DNA of 64,000 nt from an uncultured Campylobacter sp. (GCF_944323605.1 NZ_CALUTC010000006.1:17607-81606); one strand, 5' to 3'. Positions 9,373 through 19,101 are shown, counted from the stretch's first letter. Program-made: numbers and translations. The notes: generated by a model not told the origin, from the letters alone.

Positions 9373-9600
9373 ATGACAGTTGTTAGACTTACTAGAATGG
9401 GACGAAAGAAAAGACCATTTTACAGAATAGTAGTTACTGATAGTCGCAAAAGAAGAGACGGAGCTTGGATAGAAAGTATAGGCTATTATAATCCTATGGT
9501 AGAGCCAGAAGTCATAAAATTTGATGCTGAAAGGCTTGCTTACTGGAAAAGCGTTGGTGCTAAACTTAGCGACAAGGTTGCTTCTATTACGAGTAGATAA
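9373..9600 (+). CDS. rpsP: Ribosomal protein bS16
   Basis: A 75-residue small-subunit protein. The family start [20 protein letters not shown] and the following [12 protein letters not shown] segment are unmistakable. It has a TAGGAG ribosome site and heads rpsP-khpA-rimM-trmD-rplS, the classic order of this cluster in bacteria. Confidence 0.97.
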   Translation: MTVVRLTRMGRKKRPFYRIVVTDSRKRRDGAWIESIGYYNPMVEPEVIKFDAERLAYWKSVGAKLSDKVASITSR

Positions 9601-9602
9601 TT

Positions 9603-9848
9603 ATGGCTGAAGAATTTTTAAAAGAATATGCTAAATTAATAGCTGATTTTCCAGATAAAATTCAAACCAAATCGGTTAATTTGGGAGATAATTTTGTTGA
9701 AATTATAATTTATGCTGATAAGGTAGATACAGGAAAGCTTATAGGAAAAAATGGCAAAATGATAAATGCTATTAAAACAGTTATTTCAGCTTTTAAAAGT
9801 AAGGATATGATATCTTATAGGGTTACAGTTAAAAATATAGATGAATAA
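9603..9848 (+). CDS. khpA: KH-domain RNA-binding protein KhpA
   Basis: An 81-residue single-KH protein (YlqC/KhpA family). The GxxG loop is GKNG at 48-51 inside LIGKNGKMINAIKTV. Family members bind RNA, often with KhpB, and affect cell division or small-RNA function in other bacteria. The role in Campylobacter is inferred only from family and place. It starts two bases after rpsP and overlaps rimM by eight bases. Confidence 0.9.
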   Translation: MAEEFLKEYAKLIADFPDKIQTKSVNLGDNFVEIIIYADKVDTGKLIGKNGKMINAIKTVISAFKSKDMISYRVTVKNIDE

Positions 9849-10362
9849 AATTCTAGTAGCCAAGATAGGCAAAACTGTAGCTCTTAGAGGTTATTTAAGG
9901 CTTCATATATTAAGCGATTTTCCTTATATCTTTAAAAAAAACAGTGCTTTTATGAGTTCTGATGATAGAACACTTAAAATAAAAAACTTCGATAAGGAAA
10001 AATCTTTGGTATTATTTGAGGGCTATGAAGATGTGAATTTAGCAAAAGATTTAACAAATTTAGAGCTTTATCAGAGCTTAGAAGATACAAAAAAATACTG
10101 TAAATTAAATAAAGATGAGTTTTTTTATTTTGATATTATATCCTGTGAAATTTTTGAGGATAGCTTAAAATTGGGCAAAGTGATTGATATACTTCAAACC
10201 TCTGCTTCATATTTATTTTTAGTGCAAGTTGATAAGTCTTTAGGACAAGATTTTGCTACACAGTTTTATCTACCTTATGCCGATTTTTACATAGAATCAG
10301 TAGATATAAAATCAAAAAAGATTTATGCTAAAAATGCCTTAGAATTATTAAAAAGCATATGA
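9841..10362 (+). CDS. rimM: Ribosome maturation factor RimM
   Basis: A 173-residue RimM, which assists 30S assembly around S19. The N-terminal [16 protein letters not shown] is the RimM beta-barrel signature (family form GxxxGxhGhxGxh). The C-terminal half with [12 protein letters not shown] and [10 protein letters not shown] is the PRC-barrel. It overlaps khpA by eight bases and trmD by four, so translation is tightly coupled. Confidence 0.92.
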   Translation: MNKILVAKIGKTVALRGYLRLHILSDFPYIFKKNSAFMSSDDRTLKIKNFDKEKSLVLFEGYEDVNLAKDLTNLELYQSLEDTKKYCKLNKDEFFYFDIISCEIFEDSLKLGKVIDILQTSASYLFLVQVDKSLGQDFATQFYLPYADFYIESVDIKSKKIYAKNALELLKSI

Positions 10363-11078
10363 AATTTTCTTTTGTTTCTTTATTTTGTGAAATTTTATAT
10401 CCGTATTTTGAATACTCCATTCTTGCCAGAGCTAAAGCTAGAAATTTAATAAGCACAGATTTTTTTAATCCCAGAGATTTCTCAAAAGATGTTAGAAAAA
10501 AAGTAGATTCTTATAAGATAGGTGGCGGAGCCGGGCTTTTAATGCAGGTAGAACCACTTTGTGAATGTTTAGAACACATACACAAAAGCAACAGTAACAC
10601 TCATTTTGTTTTTTTAAATCCTGCCGGAAAACCTTTTACCCAAAAAGATGCAAAAAGACTAGCTAAAAAAGAGCATATTTGTTTCGTTTGTGGCAGGTAT
10701 GAAGGTATAGATGAAAGGGTGCTAGAACTTTTTGCAAATGAAGTTTTTTCACTAGGTTCTTTTGTATTAACCGGTGGAGAATTAGCAGCACTTTGTATGA
10801 GCGATGCTATAAGCAGAAATATAAATGGTGTATTGGGCAATTCGCAAAGTTTAGATGAAGAGAGTTTCGAAGATAACTTACTTGAAGCACCGTCTTTTGC
10901 AAAACCTTTTTCTTTTAATTATAAAAATGAAAATTTAAATACTACTTCAGCCTTTTTAAAGGGAAATCACGGTAAAATCATAGCTTTAAAAAAAACTTTG
11001 TCTTTAGCCAAAACGAAGTTTTTTAATCCAACTTTGTATCAAAAATACCTTTTTTCAAGGAAGAATTATGAAAAATAA
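10359..11078 (+). CDS. trmD: tRNA (guanine-N1)-methyltransferase TrmD
   Basis: A 239-residue SPOUT enzyme that methylates G37 of t[14 protein letters not shown] at about 51-61, GRYEGIDER at 112-120 and GSFVLTGGE form the knotted SAM site and catalytic residues. The length is near the family norm (about 240-250). It overlaps rimM by four bases and rplS by 11. Confidence 0.96.
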   Translation: MKFSFVSLFCEILYPYFEYSILARAKARNLISTDFFNPRDFSKDVRKKVDSYKIGGGAGLLMQVEPLCECLEHIHKSNSNTHFVFLNPAGKPFTQKDAKRLAKKEHICFVCGRYEGIDERVLELFANEVFSLGSFVLTGGELAALCMSDAISRNINGVLGNSQSLDEESFEDNLLEAPSFAKPFSFNYKNENLNTTSAFLKGNHGKIIALKKTLSLAKTKFFNPTLYQKYLFSRKNYEK

Positions 11079-11424
11079 ATATATACAAAATTTTGAAGCA
11101 AAACAGCTAGAAGGAAAAACAGTGCCTGATTTTAGAGCAGGCGATACCTTAAAACTTGCGATTCGTATTAAAGAAGGCGACAAGAGCAGGATACAAAATT
11201 TTGAGGGAGTTTGTATAGTAAGACGTGGTTCTGGCACTGCTGAAACTTTCACTGTAAGAAAAATAGGTGCAAACAATATAGGTGTTGAAAGAATTTTTCC
11301 TATTTATAGTGAGAGCTTAGAAAACATAACTGTTTTAAGACGAGGACGTGTTCGTCGTGCAAGACTCTTTTATCTAAGAGATAGAAAAGGAAAAGCTGCT
11401 CGTATAAAAGAATTAAAAAAATAA
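11068..11424 (+). CDS. rplS: Ribosomal protein bL19
   Basis: A 118-residue large-subunit protein at the 30S-50S interface. The core [20 protein letters not shown] and the basic [23 protein letters not shown] tail, here split by eye, are diagnostic. An AAGGAAG ribosome site lies within the end of trmD. It is followed 11 bases later by the DAHP synthase gene. Confidence 0.97.
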   Translation: MKNKYIQNFEAKQLEGKTVPDFRAGDTLKLAIRIKEGDKSRIQNFEGVCIVRRGSGTAETFTVRKIGANNIGVERIFPIYSESLENITVLRRGRVRRARLFYLRDRKGKAARIKELKK

Positions 11425-11435
11425 AAGTAAGCATT

Positions 11436-12779
11436 ATGGCTTGGTCTAAAGATTCTTGGAAAAAATACCCGATAAAACAGCAGCCTGTTTATGAAGACAA
11501 GGCTTCTTTAGAATTAGTTACAACAAGGCTTGCAAAATTACCTCCTTTGGTTTTTGCCGGCGAGGTAAGAGCTCTTAAAAACAAGCTTGCTAAAGTATCT
11601 AGAGGAGAGGCTTTTTTATTGCAAGGTGGAGACTGTGCTGAAAGTTTTTTAAATTTTGGTGCAGACAACATAAGAGATACTTTTAAATTAATGTTGCAAA
11701 TGGCAATAGTGCTTACTTTTTCTGGCGGTTGTCCCGTTGTAAAAGTGGGAAGGGTAGCAGGTCAGTTTGCAAAGCCTAGAAGTTCAGATTTTGAAGAAAT
11801 AAATGGAAAATCTTTGCCAAGCTATAGAGGTGATATAGTAAATGGCTTTGAATTTGATGAAGAAGCTAGAAAAGCCGATCCTAAGAGAATGATTGATGCA
11901 TATTATCAAAGTGCAACTACCTTAAATTTGCTTAGAGCTTTTGCTAGAGGCGGTTTAGCTGATTTAAGAGAGGTTCATCGTTGGAATTTAGCATTTTTGA
12001 AAAATGCAGAATTGGGTGATAAATATAGCGAATTAAGCGAAAAAATTACCCAAGCTATAAATTTTATAGAAGCTTGTGGGATTAATGCTACAAATACACC
12101 TAGTCTTAGAGAAACAAGCATATATACTTCACACGAGGCTTTATTATTGCCTTATGAAGAGGCATTAACGAGGATAGACAGCATCACTTTAGATGCCTAT
12201 AATTGTTCAGCACATATGCTTTGGATAGGTGAAAGAACAAGAGGTGTAAATGATGCACACGCACATTTTTTAAGCGGTGTTAAAAATCCTTTGGGCGTTA
12301 AAATAGGACCAAGTGCTAAGGCAGACGAAATTAAGGCTTTGGCTTCTGTGTTAAACAAAGATAATGAGGAAGGAAAATTAAACATTATTATAAGAATGGG
12401 TGCTGATAAGATAGCAGATTCTTTACCTCAAATTTTTAGAGAGCTTAAAAAAGAAGGTTTGAATTTAATTTACAGTATAGATCCTATGCACGGAAACACT
12501 GTAAAAGCTGGAAACTATAAAACAAGAGCCTTTGATAAGATAATGCAAGAAGTCAGAATGTTTTTTGAAATAGCTATGAGCGAAGGAGTTTATCCCGGAG
12601 GTGTTCATCTTGAAATGACTGGGCAGGACGTAACCGAATGCACGGGTGGGATTTCTAATGTAACTGAAGAAACTCTTAGAAAAAGATACGAAACCCAGTG
12701 CGACCCAAGACTAAATGCAGATCAGGCTTTGGAGTTAGCTTTTTTGATGGCTGATTTGGTAAAAAGGGCTAGGACTTGA
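11436..12779 (+). CDS. aroG: 3-deoxy-7-phosphoheptulonate synthase, class II
   Basis: A 447-residue class II (plant-like) DAHP synthase, first enzyme of the shikimate pathway. Motifs: LLQGGDCAESF, GRVAGQFAKPRSS, HAHFLSGVKNPLGVKIGPSA, DPMHGNT and HLEMTGQDVTECTGG, covering the metal and phosphoenolpyruvate sites. No additional regulatory domain is visible. Campylobacter databases call the orthologue aroG, others aroF or aroH, so the symbol is a convention. It overlaps the TTG start of the ArsC-like gene by four bases. Confidence 0.93.
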   Translation: MAWSKDSWKKYPIKQQPVYEDKASLELVTTRLAKLPPLVFAGEVRALKNKLAKVSRGEAFLLQGGDCAESFLNFGADNIRDTFKLMLQMAIVLTFSGGCPVVKVGRVAGQFAKPRSSDFEEINGKSLPSYRGDIVNGFEFDEEARKADPKRMIDAYYQSATTLNLLRAFARGGLADLREVHRWNLAFLKNAELGDKYSELSEKITQAINFIEACGINATNTPSLRETSIYTSHEALLLPYEEALTRIDSITLDAYNCSAHMLWIGERTRGVNDAHAHFLSGVKNPLGVKIGPSAKADEIKALASVLNKDNEEGKLNIIIRMGADKIADSLPQIFRELKKEGLNLIYSIDPMHGNTVKAGNYKTRAFDKIMQEVRMFFEIAMSEGVYPGGVHLEMTGQDVTECTGGISNVTEETLRKRYETQCDPRLNADQALELAFLMADLVKRART

Positions 12780-13111
12780 TAAAGCTTTATGGTATAAAAA
12801 ATTGTTCTAGCGTAAAAAAGGGTATAGATTTTTTAAATTCTAAAGGTATTTCTTTTGATTTTTTAGATATTAAAAAGATAAGCGAAGAAGAACTTGACTT
12901 CTTTTTATCTAAGAAGTCTTTTGATGCTTTGATAAATACAAGCGGTATGAGTGCTAAAAATTTAAAAATAAACAAAGAATTTATATCAAATTCCAGCATA
13001 GATGAATTAAAGCATATAGTTTTGCAAAATCCAAGCCTTATAAAAAGACCCGTCATTTGCATCGATAATGTAGTGCTTGTTGGAAAAGAATACGAAAATT
13101 TCCAGTTTTAA
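12776..13111 (+). CDS. ArsC/Spx-family thioredoxin-fold protein
   Basis: A 111-residue ArsC/Spx/YffB-type protein. It starts at TTG 12776 as MIKLYGIKNCSSVKKGIDFL, the thioredoxin-fold opening, with one cysteine in the N-C-S-S position and LIKRPVI near 87-93, the conserved KRP loop. The single N-terminal cysteine without CxxC is closer to ArsC/YffB than to classical redox-switch Spx. Arsenate reduction should not be assumed. It is coupled to the DAHP synthase gene by a four-base overlap. Confidence 0.8.
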   Translation: MIKLYGIKNCSSVKKGIDFLNSKGISFDFLDIKKISEEELDFFLSKKSFDALINTSGMSAKNLKINKEFISNSSIDELKHIVLQNPSLIKRPVICIDNVVLVGKEYENFQF

Positions 13112-13117
13112 TTAAAC

Positions 13118-13519
13118 TTATAAACTTTCAAATTCCCCATTTAAAAATTGTTTTCTAGCACTTAATTTATCAAGATAAAATACTTCAAAAGTCGCATTAC
13201 TAGGGCTTTGATAAAGATCTTTTAGCATAGGATATTTTTCAAACATAGCCTCTTTTACCTTTGCATTATCTTCAAATATAGCATTAGCTCTAAGTCTTAG
13301 GAAGGTTCCATCCTTTGCACAAGAGCAAAATTCTATGCCGCTGTGTTTTTGTATATGTTTAAAAAGATTTTTTGTATTTGATGTGCAAAAATAAATTTTA
13401 TCCTCCCAAAGTAACGGACTTTGTATAGGTCTTATACGAGGATTTCCGCAAGTTCCAAGTGTTGCTAAAAAAGCCGGTGGATTGTTATCTAAAAATTCTA
13501 CTAAGTCTTTGATTGTCAT
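13118..13519 (-). CDS. Pyridoxamine 5'-phosphate oxidase-like flavin-barrel protein
   Basis: A 133-residue split-barrel protein of the PNPOx-like FMN-binding superfamily. It begins with a short helix followed by PPAFLATLGTCGNPRIRPI, the strand-turn-strand that cradles FMN, and FCTSNTKNLFKHI. It is too short to be true PdxH. Such small members are FMN or haem-associated proteins of often unknown substrate. It has an AAGGAGAA ribosome site nine bases downstream of fabG and is the last gene of the minus-strand run. Its stop is only six bases from the convergent ArsC-like gene. Confidence 0.78.
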   Translation of the reverse strand: MTIKDLVEFLDNNPPAFLATLGTCGNPRIRPIQSPLLWEDKIYFCTSNTKNLFKHIQKHSGIEFCSCAKDGTFLRLRANAIFEDNAKVKEAMFEKYPMLKDLYQSPSNATFEVFYLDKLSARKQFLNGEFESL

Positions 13520-13528
13520 ATTTTCTCC

Positions 13529-14272
13529 TTACATATAAAGTCCGCCATTTACTTTTAGCACATCACCGGTTATATAAGAGGCGTAATCGCTAAGCAAAAA
13601 GGCTACTGCATTGGCAACTTCTTCAGGTTCTGCAAATCTTTTTAATGCTATGTTGTTTTCATATGCTTTTTTTATATCTTCACTTAAAACGTTTGTCATA
13701 TCGCTTTTGATAAAACCAGGAGTAACGCAGTTAAAGCGTAAATTTCTACTAGCTCCTTCTTTTGCAAAAGATTTTGTCATAGCTATCATACCGCCCTTGC
13801 TAGCAGAATAATTTACTTGACCAGCATTCCCCATTTCTCCAACTATAGAAGCTATATTTACAACCGCACCAAATCTTTGCTTACTCATAGCTTTTAAAGC
13901 TTCTTTGCAGCCTAAAAAAGCAGAATTTAAATTTGTATCTACAACTAGAGAAAAGTCAGCTAAACTCATTCTTAATGCTAACTTATCATTTGTTATACCA
14001 GCGTTATTTACTAGGTAAGAAAGCTCACCGTCGCTTTGTATTATAGTTTTTATAGCAGCTTCAAATTCATCTTCTTTGCTAGCATCAAAACAAATCACAG
14101 CAGCACTTCCACCTGATTTTTCTATATCATCTTTCAAGGCATCAGCAAGCTCTGGTTTGCTTCTATAATTTATCCAAACTTTAAGCTTAAAATCAGCCAA
14201 AGTTCTTGCAATAGACGCACCTATGCCTTTGCTAGCACCTGTAATTAATACATTTTTTCCACTAAATTTCAT
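13529..14272 (-). CDS. fabG: 3-oxoacyl-[acyl-carrier-protein] reductase FabG
   Basis: A 247-residue short-chain dehydrogenase, the NADPH-dependent ketoreductase of type II fatty acid synthesis. TGASKGIG at 11-18 binds the cofactor, NNAG is at 89-92, and the catalytic residues are S142, Y155 and K159 (YSASK). The C-terminal VNGGLYM is typical of FabG rather than other SDRs. In C. jejuni fabG sits close to acpP as I recall it, whereas here it follows cutA by 43 bases with no acpP nearby. Confidence 0.9.
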   Translation of the reverse strand: MKFSGKNVLITGASKGIGASIARTLADFKLKVWINYRSKPELADALKDDIEKSGGSAAVICFDASKEDEFEAAIKTIIQSDGELSYLVNNAGITNDKLALRMSLADFSLVVDTNLNSAFLGCKEALKAMSKQRFGAVVNIASIVGEMGNAGQVNYSASKGGMIAMTKSFAKEGASRNLRFNCVTPGFIKSDMTNVLSEDIKKAYENNIALKRFAEPEEVANAVAFLLSDYASYITGDVLKVNGGLYM

Positions 14273-14315
14273 TATTTTTCCTTTATAATTTTTATTATTT
14301 TAACAAATAAATTAT

Positions 14316-14621
14316 TTACATACAATCAAAAAGCCATTTCTCATATTCCACAGAGCTTTCTTTTATCTCAAAAACAACGAATTCCGGCAGCTCGTAACTG
14401 TGTTTTTCTTTTAATTGTTTTAAAATTTTATCTACATTTTCACTTTTGCTTTTTATGCTTAATAAAAATTCCTTATCTTTTCGTATTTTGTTCTGCCAGG
14501 GGTAAAAGCTTTTTATTTTTGAAATTTGCACACAGGCTGATAGTTTGGATTCTATTAGCATTCGTGCTAAGTTCTTAGCGTCTTTTTTATTTGCAACTGT
14601 AGTGTTTATTACAACTAGCAT
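14316..14621 (-). CDS. cutA: CutA1-like divalent-cation tolerance protein
   Basis: A 101-residue CutA1 protein, a trimeric PII-like ferredoxin fold. [21 protein letters not shown] and KLSACVQISKIKSFYPWQNKI, where the cysteine and W-x-N segment are conserved, followed by HSYELPEFVVFEI, are characteristic. The role in metal tolerance is historical and not firm for the family. It overlaps the end of argF by seven bases, so it belongs to the hemB-argF operon. Confidence 0.88.
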   Translation of the reverse strand: MLVVINTTVANKKDAKNLARMLIESKLSACVQISKIKSFYPWQNKIRKDKEFLLSIKSKSENVDKILKQLKEKHSYELPEFVVFEIKESSVEYEKWLFDCM

Positions 14622-15517
14622 TCAACATCGCTCAAAAAGCAAAGTAAGGCTTTAACCACGTAGAGTCTGTTTGTGGCTTCTGTAAATACAACTTCGCTAT
14701 GTTCCTCAAAAACATCTTCGCTTACTTCAAATCCTCTATATGCAGGTAAGCAGTGCATAAAAATAGCATTTTTGTTGGCATAACTCATAGCTTCCTTGTC
14801 TATTATAAAGCCGCTAAAATCTTTTATTTTTTGCTCTTTTTTATCCTCTTCACCCATAGAAACCCATGTATCTGTTATGATTACATCTTTATTGCTTATG
14901 GCTTTAAATTTATCATTGCTTATTTCTATCTTAGCTCCGCTTTTTTCAGCTTCTTTTAGGGCAAAAGAAAGAATTTCATTGTTTATATTATAGCCTTTAG
15001 GTATGGCTATGCTTAATTCAAATCCTAAAATAGAAGCCGCTATTAACCAAGAATTACACATATTATTACTATCGCCAACAAAGGCTATCTTACCTTGTTT
15101 GTTGTATTCTTTTATGGTGAGTAAATCACCTAAAACTTGAGTAGGGTGGTATAAGTCGCTAAGGGCATTTATAACAGGTGCTTTTGAATACTTAGCAAAT
15201 TCAAGCAAGGTTTCGTGTTTATTAACCCTAAGCATTACAAAATCAACCATAGATCCTATAACTCTTGCAGTGTCCTTTACAGGTTCGCCTCTATTTAACT
15301 GCAAGTCATTAGAGCTTAAAAATAAAGCCTTTCCGCCAAGCTCACTTATAGCTAGCTCAAATGCCATTCTGGTTCTTGTCGAGCTTTTTTCAAAAATCAT
15401 AGCTAATTTTTTATCAAGCAGTAGTTTTCTTGGTTCTTTTTTTATACTAACAGCCATATCTATCAGTTTTAAAATTTCATTTTTTGTATAATCTCTCAAG
15501 CTTAAAAAGTGTCTCAC
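14615..15517 (-). CDS. argF: Ornithine carbamoyltransferase
   Basis: A 300-residue enzyme making citrulline from ornithine and carbamoyl phosphate in arginine synthesis. STRTR at 46-50 binds carbamoyl phosphate, [14 protein letters not shown] is the second motif, and HCLP at 255-258 carries the catalytic cysteine. The length is normal. It overlaps hemB by four bases and cutA by seven. Confidence 0.94.
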   Translation of the reverse strand: MRHFLSLRDYTKNEILKLIDMAVSIKKEPRKLLLDKKLAMIFEKSSTRTRMAFELAISELGGKALFLSSNDLQLNRGEPVKDTARVIGSMVDFVMLRVNKHETLLEFAKYSKAPVINALSDLYHPTQVLGDLLTIKEYNKQGKIAFVGDSNNMCNSWLIAASILGFELSIAIPKGYNINNEILSFALKEAEKSGAKIEISNDKFKAISNKDVIITDTWVSMGEEDKKEQKIKDFSGFIIDKEAMSYANKNAIFMHCLPAYRGFEVSEDVFEEHSEVVFTEATNRLYVVKALLCFLSDVEC

Positions 15518-16497
15518 TGCATATCCTTTAAAATTTTAGCTATTTCTTTTGCGTGATAGCTTATTATTAGTTTTGCTCCAGCTCTTTTAAAAGCAAACAT
15601 AGTTTCTAAAAGAACCTTTTCATAATCAATTACACCTAGTTTAGCTCCGGCTTTAAGCAATGCGTATTCTCCGCTTACATTATAAACGCATACTGGAAGT
15701 TTTGTATTTAAAGATAATTCTTTTACCACATCAAGATAGGCAAGTGCCGGTTTTATCATCAATATATCAGCACCTTGTTTTTCATCTTCTAGGCTTTCAA
15801 GTAAAGCTTCTTTTGCATTTGCATAGTCCATTTGGTAGCTCTTTCTATCTCCTTTATTTGGGCTTGATTTTGCTACCTCTCTAAATGGTCCGTAATAACT
15901 AGAAGCAAATTTTGTAGAATAACTCATAAGCGGTAAATTGCAAAAGCCATTTTCATCTAATGCTTTTCTAAGTGTGTATATAATCCCGTCCATCATACCG
16001 CTTGGAGCTATCATATCAACACCTGCTCTTGCTTGAACTAATGCTTGTTTTGCTGAAATTTCTAGCGTTAAGTCATTATCAACTGTTTCTGTTTTTGGGT
16101 CTATTATGCCACAATGACCGTGTTCTGTGTATTCACAAAAGCAAAGATCTGCTATTACAAATAAATTTGGAAAAGATGCTTTTATTTCTTTTATACTTCT
16201 TGCTATTAAGCCATCATCATCTAAAGCATCACTACCTATACTATCTTTTTTATCATCATCTAAAACTCCAAAAAGTATGATAGCTTTTATTCCAAGTTGT
16301 GTGAGTTCTTTACACTCTTTTAGTATTTCATCTATACTCATTTGAAAGACACCCGGCATAGATGATATTTCATTTTTTATACCATTTCCTTCAACAACAA
16401 AAAGTGGATAAATAAAATCGTTTATATCTAAAGAAGTTTCTTTGAGCATAGACCTTAAAGAACCGTTTAACCTTAGTCTTCTAAACCTCTTAAACAT
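15514..16497 (-). CDS. hemB: Delta-aminolevulinic acid dehydratase (porphobilinogen synthase)
   Basis: A 327-residue enzyme that condenses two 5-aminolevulinate molecules in haem synthesis. [14 protein letters not shown] places cysteines at 119, 121 and 129, the catalytic zinc site, so this is the zinc-type enzyme. The two active-site lysines are K196 (SYSTKF) and K249 (DILMIKP). Haem demand is high in this organism given the cytochromes in HydC and NrfHA. It is the first gene of the hemB-argF-cutA run and divergent from ribA. Confidence 0.96.
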   Translation of the reverse strand: MFKRFRRLRLNGSLRSMLKETSLDINDFIYPLFVVEGNGIKNEISSMPGVFQMSIDEILKECKELTQLGIKAIILFGVLDDDKKDSIGSDALDDDGLIARSIKEIKASFPNLFVIADLCFCEYTEHGHCGIIDPKTETVDNDLTLEISAKQALVQARAGVDMIAPSGMMDGIIYTLRKALDENGFCNLPLMSYSTKFASSYYGPFREVAKSSPNKGDRKSYQMDYANAKEALLESLEDEKQGADILMIKPALAYLDVVKELSLNTKLPVCVYNVSGEYALLKAGAKLGVIDYEKVLLETMFAFKRAGAKLIISYHAKEIAKILKDMQ

Positions 16498-16531
16498 AAA
16501 TTTCCTTTTTTTAGATAAAATAAAAGCAAAT

Positions 16532-16539
16532 ATTATAAC
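16532..16539. promoter_or_regulatory. Overlapping divergent -10 boxes for hemB and ribA
   Basis: On the minus strand TATAAT covers 16532-16537, directed at hemB. On the plus strand TATAAC covers 16534-16539, directed at ribA. The starts of the two genes are only 59 bases apart (16497 and 16557), so both promoters must be packed here. The plus leader would be only about ten bases. Confidence 0.45.
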
Positions 16540-16556
16540 ATAAAAGGTTTTAAAAT

Positions 16557-17123
16557 ATGGATATAGAAATTTCTAAAATAGCAAAATTACCTACAAAATT
16601 TGGAATTTTTCAAATTCAAAGCTTTAAAGAGGGCGAAAAAGAGCATTTATGTATATTTAAAGGGGATTTGAAAGGAGATGTTAATATTAGAATCCATTCA
16701 GAGTGCATAACCGGAGATACCTTATCTTCTTTAAAATGCGATTGTGGAGAGCAGCTTGATTTTGCACTTAGATATATACAAGAAAATGGCGGGCTTATTA
16801 TATATTTAAGGCAAGAAGGCAGAGGTATAGGACTTTTAAACAAGATAAATGCTTATTCTCTTCAAGATGAGGGTTTAGATACTGTAGAAGCAAATTTAAA
16901 GCTTGGTTTCAAAGAAGATGAAAGAAGATATGATGTAGTGAATTTTATATTAAAGCATTATAAAATAAGCTCTGTAAATTTAATGACTAATAATCCTTTA
17001 AAAATAAAAAGTTTAGGACTTGAAGTAGAATTAAAACAAAGAATACCCATAAAGATTCAGTCAAACGACTTTAACAAAGAATACCTAAGAATAAAAGAAG
17101 AAAAAATGGGGCATTTAACTTGA
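16557..17123 (+). CDS. ribA: GTP cyclohydrolase II
   Basis: A 188-residue enzyme opening GTP in the first committed step of riboflavin synthesis. Zinc ligands C50, C61 and C63 (ECITGD and [12 protein letters not shown]) and [12 protein letters not shown] near 83-94 match the E. coli pattern. The protein is the stand-alone form, without a fused RibB domain. It overlaps the TTG start of rsmG by four bases. Confidence 0.94.
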   Translation: MDIEISKIAKLPTKFGIFQIQSFKEGEKEHLCIFKGDLKGDVNIRIHSECITGDTLSSLKCDCGEQLDFALRYIQENGGLIIYLRQEGRGIGLLNKINAYSLQDEGLDTVEANLKLGFKEDERRYDVVNFILKHYKISSVNLMTNNPLKIKSLGLEVELKQRIPIKIQSNDFNKEYLRIKEEKMGHLT

Positions 17124-17731
17124 ATGTATCTGAATTAGAGAAAAATTTAAATTTTTTACAAGATTTTGATAGCTCTAAAAAAGAAACTTTTTTTAAAAGA
17201 TTGAAAATTTATGAAGAATTATTTTTTTCTTATCAGAAAGTGCATAATATCTCAAATTTTAAAAGCTTAGAATTTGAGATAATAGACAGCCTTAAAATAC
17301 TTGATTTTAAAAATCTAAATTTTGTTAAAAATGCTATTGATGTAGGGAGTGGTGCTGGTTTTCCGGGCGTTTTTTTAGCACTTGTTTTAGGGTCTAAATT
17401 CTACCTTTTTGAGCCAAATAAAAAAAAAGCAGCTTTTTTATTTTTGATAAAGAGTGAATTAAAACTTACAAATTTAAGTATAAAAACGGAAAGGATAGAG
17501 GCTAGCACGGAATTTTTTACAGCTGATTTGATAAGCTCTAGGGCTTTGACTAATGTAAGAGATTTATTAAAACTTTGTATAAAATTTTATGATAAAAATA
17601 CATTTTTTCTTCTTTATAAAGGAAGTAAATTAGAAGATGAATTAAAAGAGGTTAAAGAATATGAAATTTTTTCATACAATAAGAGAAAGTATTGTTTTTT
17701 GTCTTGTAGTTTTTGTAATGCTCTCAAGTGA
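17120..17731 (+). CDS. rsmG: 16S rRNA (guanine527-N7)-methyltransferase
   Basis: A 203-residue RsmG (GidB). DVGSGAGFPG at 74-83 is the SAM-binding loop, FEPNKKKAAFL follows, and SSRALTNVRDLL is the conserved RA segment. It starts at TTG 17120, overlapping the ribA stop. Its last 23 codons overlap, in another frame, the signal peptide of the next gene. Loss of RsmG gives low-level streptomycin resistance in several bacteria. Confidence 0.9.
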   Translation: MNVSELEKNLNFLQDFDSSKKETFFKRLKIYEELFFSYQKVHNISNFKSLEFEIIDSLKILDFKNLNFVKNAIDVGSGAGFPGVFLALVLGSKFYLFEPNKKKAAFLFLIKSELKLTNLSIKTERIEASTEFFTADLISSRALTNVRDLLKLCIKFYDKNTFFLLYKGSKLEDELKEVKEYEIFSYNKRKYCFLSCSFCNALK

Positions 17732-18401
17732 GCTTTTTGCTGATAATATTTTGCAAGATTATCTTAAAAATGAGCTTAAAAACATAAGCGAAAGCGAGCA
17801 AAGAACTTTGTCTTATAATGCGATTAGGGTAATTTTAGAAAAGAAATTTAAGAACGAAGCTTTAGAAGATAAACTAAAAGATGAGGTTTTAAAAAAAGCT
17901 AGGTTAGCTCTTTTGTCTATGAAAAATGAAAGATTAAGCGGAGATTATTTGGCTATAGCACTTAGTTTTTATGCTAATGATGGGCTATATGAAAGTGAAA
18001 ATATAAGCCATTTTATTGCTCTTTGGAAAAATGATGAACAAATACCAAAAAATTTAGCTATAAGTGCTGATTATAATTTATTTTTAAATCTTGTATCTTT
18101 TTTAAAGGAAGTTGATAAGAATGAAACTTTTGCTAAATTTGTGGCAAAAACTGTAAATAAAAACAACAATAATATATTATTTTTAAGCACAAAGATTGAT
18201 AATGAAGCGTATTTCATAAATTTTAACAAAAAACAATACACAGTAAAACACGAAAATTTTATCCCGCTAGAGCAAAATAGCTTATCTGTAGTTATTTTAA
18301 AACAAGACTGCACTCTTGCACCGCAGGAAATAAGAGATACAGGCTTAGAGCTTTTTAGCGATAAAAAATGCTTTGAAATTTTGCCTTTAAGTATTATATA
18401 A
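17661..18401 (+). CDS. Exported protein of unknown function
   Basis: A 246-residue protein with a clear signal peptide (hydrophobic IVFCLVVFVMLSSELFA at 11-27, cleavage after FA-D or nearby), so probably periplasmic. The mature part is helical and charged, with no motif I recognise. The ATG at 17661 is supported by the AAAGAGG ribosome site just upstream and because any later start destroys the signal peptide. It therefore overlaps rsmG by 71 bases out of frame. At its 3' end it overlaps the convergent nitroreductase gene by eight bases. Confidence 0.7.
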   Translation: MKFFHTIRESIVFCLVVFVMLSSELFADNILQDYLKNELKNISESEQRTLSYNAIRVILEKKFKNEALEDKLKDEVLKKARLALLSMKNERLSGDYLAIALSFYANDGLYESENISHFIALWKNDEQIPKNLAISADYNLFLNLVSFLKEVDKNETFAKFVAKTVNKNNNNILFLSTKIDNEAYFINFNKKQYTVKHENFIPLEQNSLSVVILKQDCTLAPQEIRDTGLELFSDKKCFEILPLSII

Positions 18402-18990
18402 ATTTAACAACATCATTAAAGTTAAATCTAGACTTTGCAGGTATTTCTTTATCTTTTCTATGCCCCAAAGCAACCATAACCGTAGCTTGCTCTTTGCCTG
18501 TATCAAGTCCAAGATATTTATCTAAATCTTTTTGGGAGAATCCACCTATAGCACAAGAACCCAAATTTAAGCTTGTAGCAGCATATAAAATTGTAGCAAG
18601 TGCTATGTGAGCTTGTTGTTTTGAATATGATTTTCTTTCTTCAAAATTCATAGACTCTAAAAAAGGCTTGTAAGCTTGTATCCTTTTTTCTATCTCTTCT
18701 TTGCTCATATCTCTTTTTCTAAGTTTATCCTCGAAATAAGCAGCAAAATCATATCTTGAAACGATGATTATCAAAGCAGCACAAGTGCTAACGCGAGTTT
18801 GATTATTTGCTATTATTCCTAACTCTTTTATTTTATTTTTATCTTGAGTGGCTATAAAATACCAAGGCTCAAGCCCTAAGGAGCTAGGACTAAGACGTGC
18901 AAGTTCTAAAACCTTCCTAAAATCGTCTTTATCTATATCTTTATCTAGAAATTCTCTACAAGAAAAACGGTTTTCAAAAATTTTAAACAT
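18394..18990 (-). CDS. NAD(P)H nitroreductase-family flavoprotein (RdxA-like)
   Basis: A 198-residue FMN nitroreductase. The opening MFKIFENRFSCREFLDKDI and LARLSPSSLGLEPWYFIA are the FMN-binding loops, and CAIGGF in the C-terminal half is conserved. It resembles the RdxA group, which activates metronidazole in Helicobacter and campylobacters, but subgroup assignment is by eye. The ATG at 18990 with an AAAGG site is preferred over an in-frame ATG six codons upstream that lacks one. Confidence 0.82.
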   Translation of the reverse strand: MFKIFENRFSCREFLDKDIDKDDFRKVLELARLSPSSLGLEPWYFIATQDKNKIKELGIIANNQTRVSTCAALIIIVSRYDFAAYFEDKLRKRDMSKEEIEKRIQAYKPFLESMNFEERKSYSKQQAHIALATILYAATSLNLGSCAIGGFSQKDLDKYLGLDTGKEQATVMVALGHRKDKEIPAKSRFNFNDVVKFI

Positions 18991-19101
18991 ACTCAAACCT
19001 TTATGCAAAAATGTCTTAAAATTCTAGCAAATAAAATCTTAAAATTTAAAAAAATATTTCCTAGAATTTACTTTAAATTCACTTTTAAAACTTAAAATAG
19101 A

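Noticed and set aside
16002..16345. Open frames on the plus strand within hemB
   Set aside because: Antisense shadows of a well-supported gene; leucine/histidine-rich translations without any motif or ribosome site.
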